Position numbers and translations under genes: made by a program
Shown: piece by piece, positions 5,837-7,618 of the stretch
Numbering within the stretch: position 1 is the stretch's first letter
Layout of the letters: the number at the start of each line of letters is the position of its first letter
The notes under the pieces: generated by a model
What the model was told of the DNA's origin: nothing
What the model saw: only the letters and a program-made list of their open reading frames with translations
The model's database searches: none
Origin: Candidatus Latescibacter anaerobius SCGC AAA252-E07
Lineage (GTDB): Bacteria; Latescibacterota; Latescibacteria; Latescibacterales; Latescibacteraceae
Reading direction: 5' to 3'
Length of the DNA stretch: 7,618 nucleotides
Assembly: GCA_000403035.1 (NCBI GenBank)
Contig: AQSL01000141.1
Coordinates: 1-7,618 of the forward strand

Positions 5837-7447
5837 TTAAACGCCGTTTACACGAAAAATAATGCCAGCTTTATTGGCGATGATTTTCTCGAGATCAGGG
5901 TGTTTAAAACCGGGCTGAAGCAAAATACGGAGATAGGGACGGTAACTGTATTCTACCCCGCTGTAAAGGACATACCTGATGCCCTGCTTCCGGCAAAATG
6001 CAACGAGATCATCGACATTTCTGGCATCCTCCGGGAACATCGATGCATTGAGGCCTGCATAGTGCGCTGTATGAGGTTTTCTGGCGATAAGTTTGTGGGT
6101 TTTATCAGGTTCGATGCGCCCCAATGAAACACCGAGATCTTTCAGCTCTTTGAGGATAGCCGGCTGATTTTTTATTTCGGAAAGAACATTCCTTGCGGAA
6201 GAAACCGCACAGGTCGCTATCACTACCGTAATGACCGCGAGGGGTATCCATGAAAATGTCTTCAACCGTGCAATGATTCTCTTCTCTGTCCAGGGCCATA
6301 CCGCCAATGGAATATAGATTGTCAGAAGATACATGGAAAACCGTTCGTTGTAGAACACAAGTGTCAGAATGCCAAAATAAACGATTCCGAATGCAACATA
6401 GACAAGCTTTTTTGTATTGGGTTTCAGAAAGAAAAGCATAAAAAATCCAAGTATTACAAAGACTCCCAAACGTATCCCGATAAGGTTTTTCATGTCCGAG
6501 AGAAAATGGCTTATACCATTTGCTCCCAGGTGTTTGATGAAATAGACAGGATCGTACCCGATTATATCGCCTATGCCGGTAAATTGCTTCGGGAGCGCTT
6601 CTGTCCAGCTTTCATATGAAACCCCATCTCCCGAACCGTAGAACTCAAGCATGACATTGACATAGTTGTCGTTGTGCACAGGATTACCAGTTGCCAGATA
6701 ATTGGGAATAAACCAGGGCAGCCCCAGAACGATAAACAGGGAAATCCAGATACCGATTCGTTTCAGACGGTCGCGCACCGAACCGACGGTGACGGCTAAG
6801 AAGAGAACAGAGCCCGCAGCAATGAATGCCCCGTTATATCGTGTAAGAAATGCGGTCAGCCCGAACACCGAGGATAGAATAATAGTGTGTGTCCGCATGC
6901 GGCTGAAAAGAAACCACATCGACAGCGCGCAGAGAGCCATGAACGGCAGATCAGACCCGGCCTGGTAAGTGTAATTCAGAAAGGTATAATTAAACATAAC
7001 CGCGCAGGTGGCAATAACCGCAGTCAACCGGTTGAACACATTTTTAACAAGATGGTAAAGGGCAACAAGAAACACAAAACCCGAGACGAGGTTAAGGATA
7101 AGCCCGGCATAAAAATACTCGCGTACAATCACATATGCGCCGGCAAGAAGGAACGAATAAACGGGACCTTTCGAACCATAGTTTAACGGTGAAAAATGTC
7201 CGCTCAGGATTTTTTTCGCCTGGGGAACGAGCTCTGCATAGAAATCGGTTTCCACCCCGAAATATCCTATCCTGTGATAACGAAAGGCACAATAGGTCAT
7301 ACAGATGAAATAGAGCAAAGCCAGTATCCAGGGCATTCCGGGTTCAATTCTGTCAAACAGATCTTGTAGATTTGAACGAACATTCCTCTTCGAATGTTTC
7401 GGTATACTTTTCTGTTTATTTATTAGTGTGTGGTGCTTTTTTGCCAT
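5837..7447 (-). CDS. Membrane glycosyltransferase of the GT-C fold (ArnT/PMT-like, GT39-related)
   Basis: 536 residues with a basic cytoplasmic N-terminus (1-36), about 11-12 hydrophobic segments (near 38-55, 93-133, 140-157, 166-182, 186-222, 231-248, 325-341, 347-365, 370-386, 398-416) and a soluble C-terminal domain of about 120 residues. The first extracytoplasmic loop holds GVETDFYAELVPQAKKILSG (64-83) with an acidic ETD motif, followed by GSKGPVYSFLLA (91-102); this layout is typical of enzymes that use polyprenyl-phosphate sugars. The C-terminal part (PHTAHYAGL ... LVAFCRKQGIRYVLYSG) resembles the end domain of ArnT-like proteins. It probably transfers a sugar to a lipid, glycan or protein on the outer face of the inner membrane; donor and acceptor cannot be told. 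A CGGAG 5 nt upstream (7453-7457) supports the start. No glycan-pathway neighbours are visible. Confidence 0.8.
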   Translation of the reverse strand: MAKKHHTLINKQKSIPKHSKRNVRSNLQDLFDRIEPGMPWILALLYFICMTYCAFRYHRIGYFGVETDFYAELVPQAKKILSGHFSPLNYGSKGPVYSFLLAGAYVIVREYFYAGLILNLVSGFVFLVALYHLVKNVFNRLTAVIATCAVMFNYTFLNYTYQAGSDLPFMALCALSMWFLFSRMRTHTIILSSVFGLTAFLTRYNGAFIAAGSVLFLAVTVGSVRDRLKRIGIWISLFIVLGLPWFIPNYLATGNPVHNDNYVNVMLEFYGSGDGVSYESWTEALPKQFTGIGDIIGYDPVYFIKHLGANGISHFLSDMKNLIGIRLGVFVILGFFMLFFLKPNTKKLVYVAFGIVYFGILTLVFYNERFSMYLLTIYIPLAVWPWTEKRIIARLKTFSWIPLAVITVVIATCAVSSARNVLSEIKNQPAILKELKDLGVSLGRIEPDKTHKLIARKPHTAHYAGLNASMFPEDARNVDDLVAFCRKQGIRYVLYSGVEYSYRPYLRILLQPGFKHPDLEKIIANKAGIIFRVNGV

Positions 7448-7485
7448 ACAAGCTCCGTGAATGCAGTTTCAAAATTCCGAATGTC

Positions 7486-7534
7486 AGGTTAACGCAACAT
7501 AGAACCGTATAACCTCATTATGCATTGAATTTAA
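7486..7534 (-). promoter_or_regulatory. Candidate promoter and operator-like inverted repeat upstream of the glycosyltransferase gene
   Basis: On the minus strand TTAAAT (7529-7534) and TATACG (7506-7511) are separated by 17 nt, a weak match to -35 and -10 boxes. Overlapping the -10 box is an inverted repeat: AGGTTA (7486-7491) with TAACCT (7510-7515), continued by ACG (7492-7494) with CGT (7506-7508) across a one-base bulge. The placement suits an operator or a hairpin in the leader. Both calls are by eye. Confidence 0.25.
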
Positions 7535-7570
7535 GTATACATATCCATTTCGGGACAGCTTTTTCCGCCA

Positions 7571-7618
7571 CCCTTCTCCCGAACTCATCCCCTAACCCCT
7601 GCTATTGCCAAGAGAAGG
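7571..7618. repeat. C-rich intergenic inverted repeat, cut by the window edge
   Basis: CCTTCTC (7572-7578) and GAGAAGG (7612-7618) face each other around a C-rich stretch containing CATCCCCTAACCCCT. Short C-rich repeats of this style are common as dispersed intergenic elements in many bacterial genomes. Since the right arm touches the window edge, its true extent is unknown, and no gene is visible from 7448 onward. Confidence 0.45.

Overview
The window carries ordinary bacterial genes with several structured non-coding stretches between them. All genes read as bacterial: a bacterial-type prolyl-tRNA synthetase with an editing insertion, an HtpG-type Hsp90, an HD-GYP-like signalling protein and a GT-C membrane glycosyltransferase. 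Good Shine-Dalgarno sequences precede proS, htpG and the glycosyltransferase. A four-helix-bundle (S23/IVP-type) gene followed by a heptanucleotide array, and moderate GC, would fit an uncultured Gram-negative of the Fibrobacteres-Chlorobi-Bacteroidetes sphere. That placement is inference only; nothing here fixes the taxon.

Layout. 1-248 (+): 3' part of a four-helix-bundle protein gene. 251-320: nine full CCTTNNN heptamers plus one degenerate unit. 335-2032 (+): proS, its ribosome site starting five bases after the array. 2059-2080: small hairpin. 2116-3288 (+): DUF3391/HD-GYP-like protein, clearly more AT-rich than its neighbours. 3304-5244 (-): htpG, convergent with it across only 15 bp. 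5245-5836: a 592-bp gene-free stretch holding the htpG control region (two 25-bp tandem repeats and an inverted repeat), a 132-bp multiply palindromic element, a 49-bp hairpin, and a probable terminator. 5837-7447 (-): ArnT/PMT-like membrane glycosyltransferase. 7448-7618: its upstream region and, at the edge, a C-rich inverted repeat.

The genes do not form an obvious pathway. proS (translation), htpG (chaperone), the HD-GYP-like protein (probably cyclic-di-GMP turnover or sensing) and the glycosyltransferase (envelope glycan or lipid modification) look like independent units. I see no defence system, phage, complete transposon, CRISPR array, tRNA or rRNA. The parts most worth a second look are in the 5245-5836 intergenic region: the tandem repeats before the heat-shock gene, and the palindromic element whose arms interleave in pseudoknot order. 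I cannot say that either is a new system.
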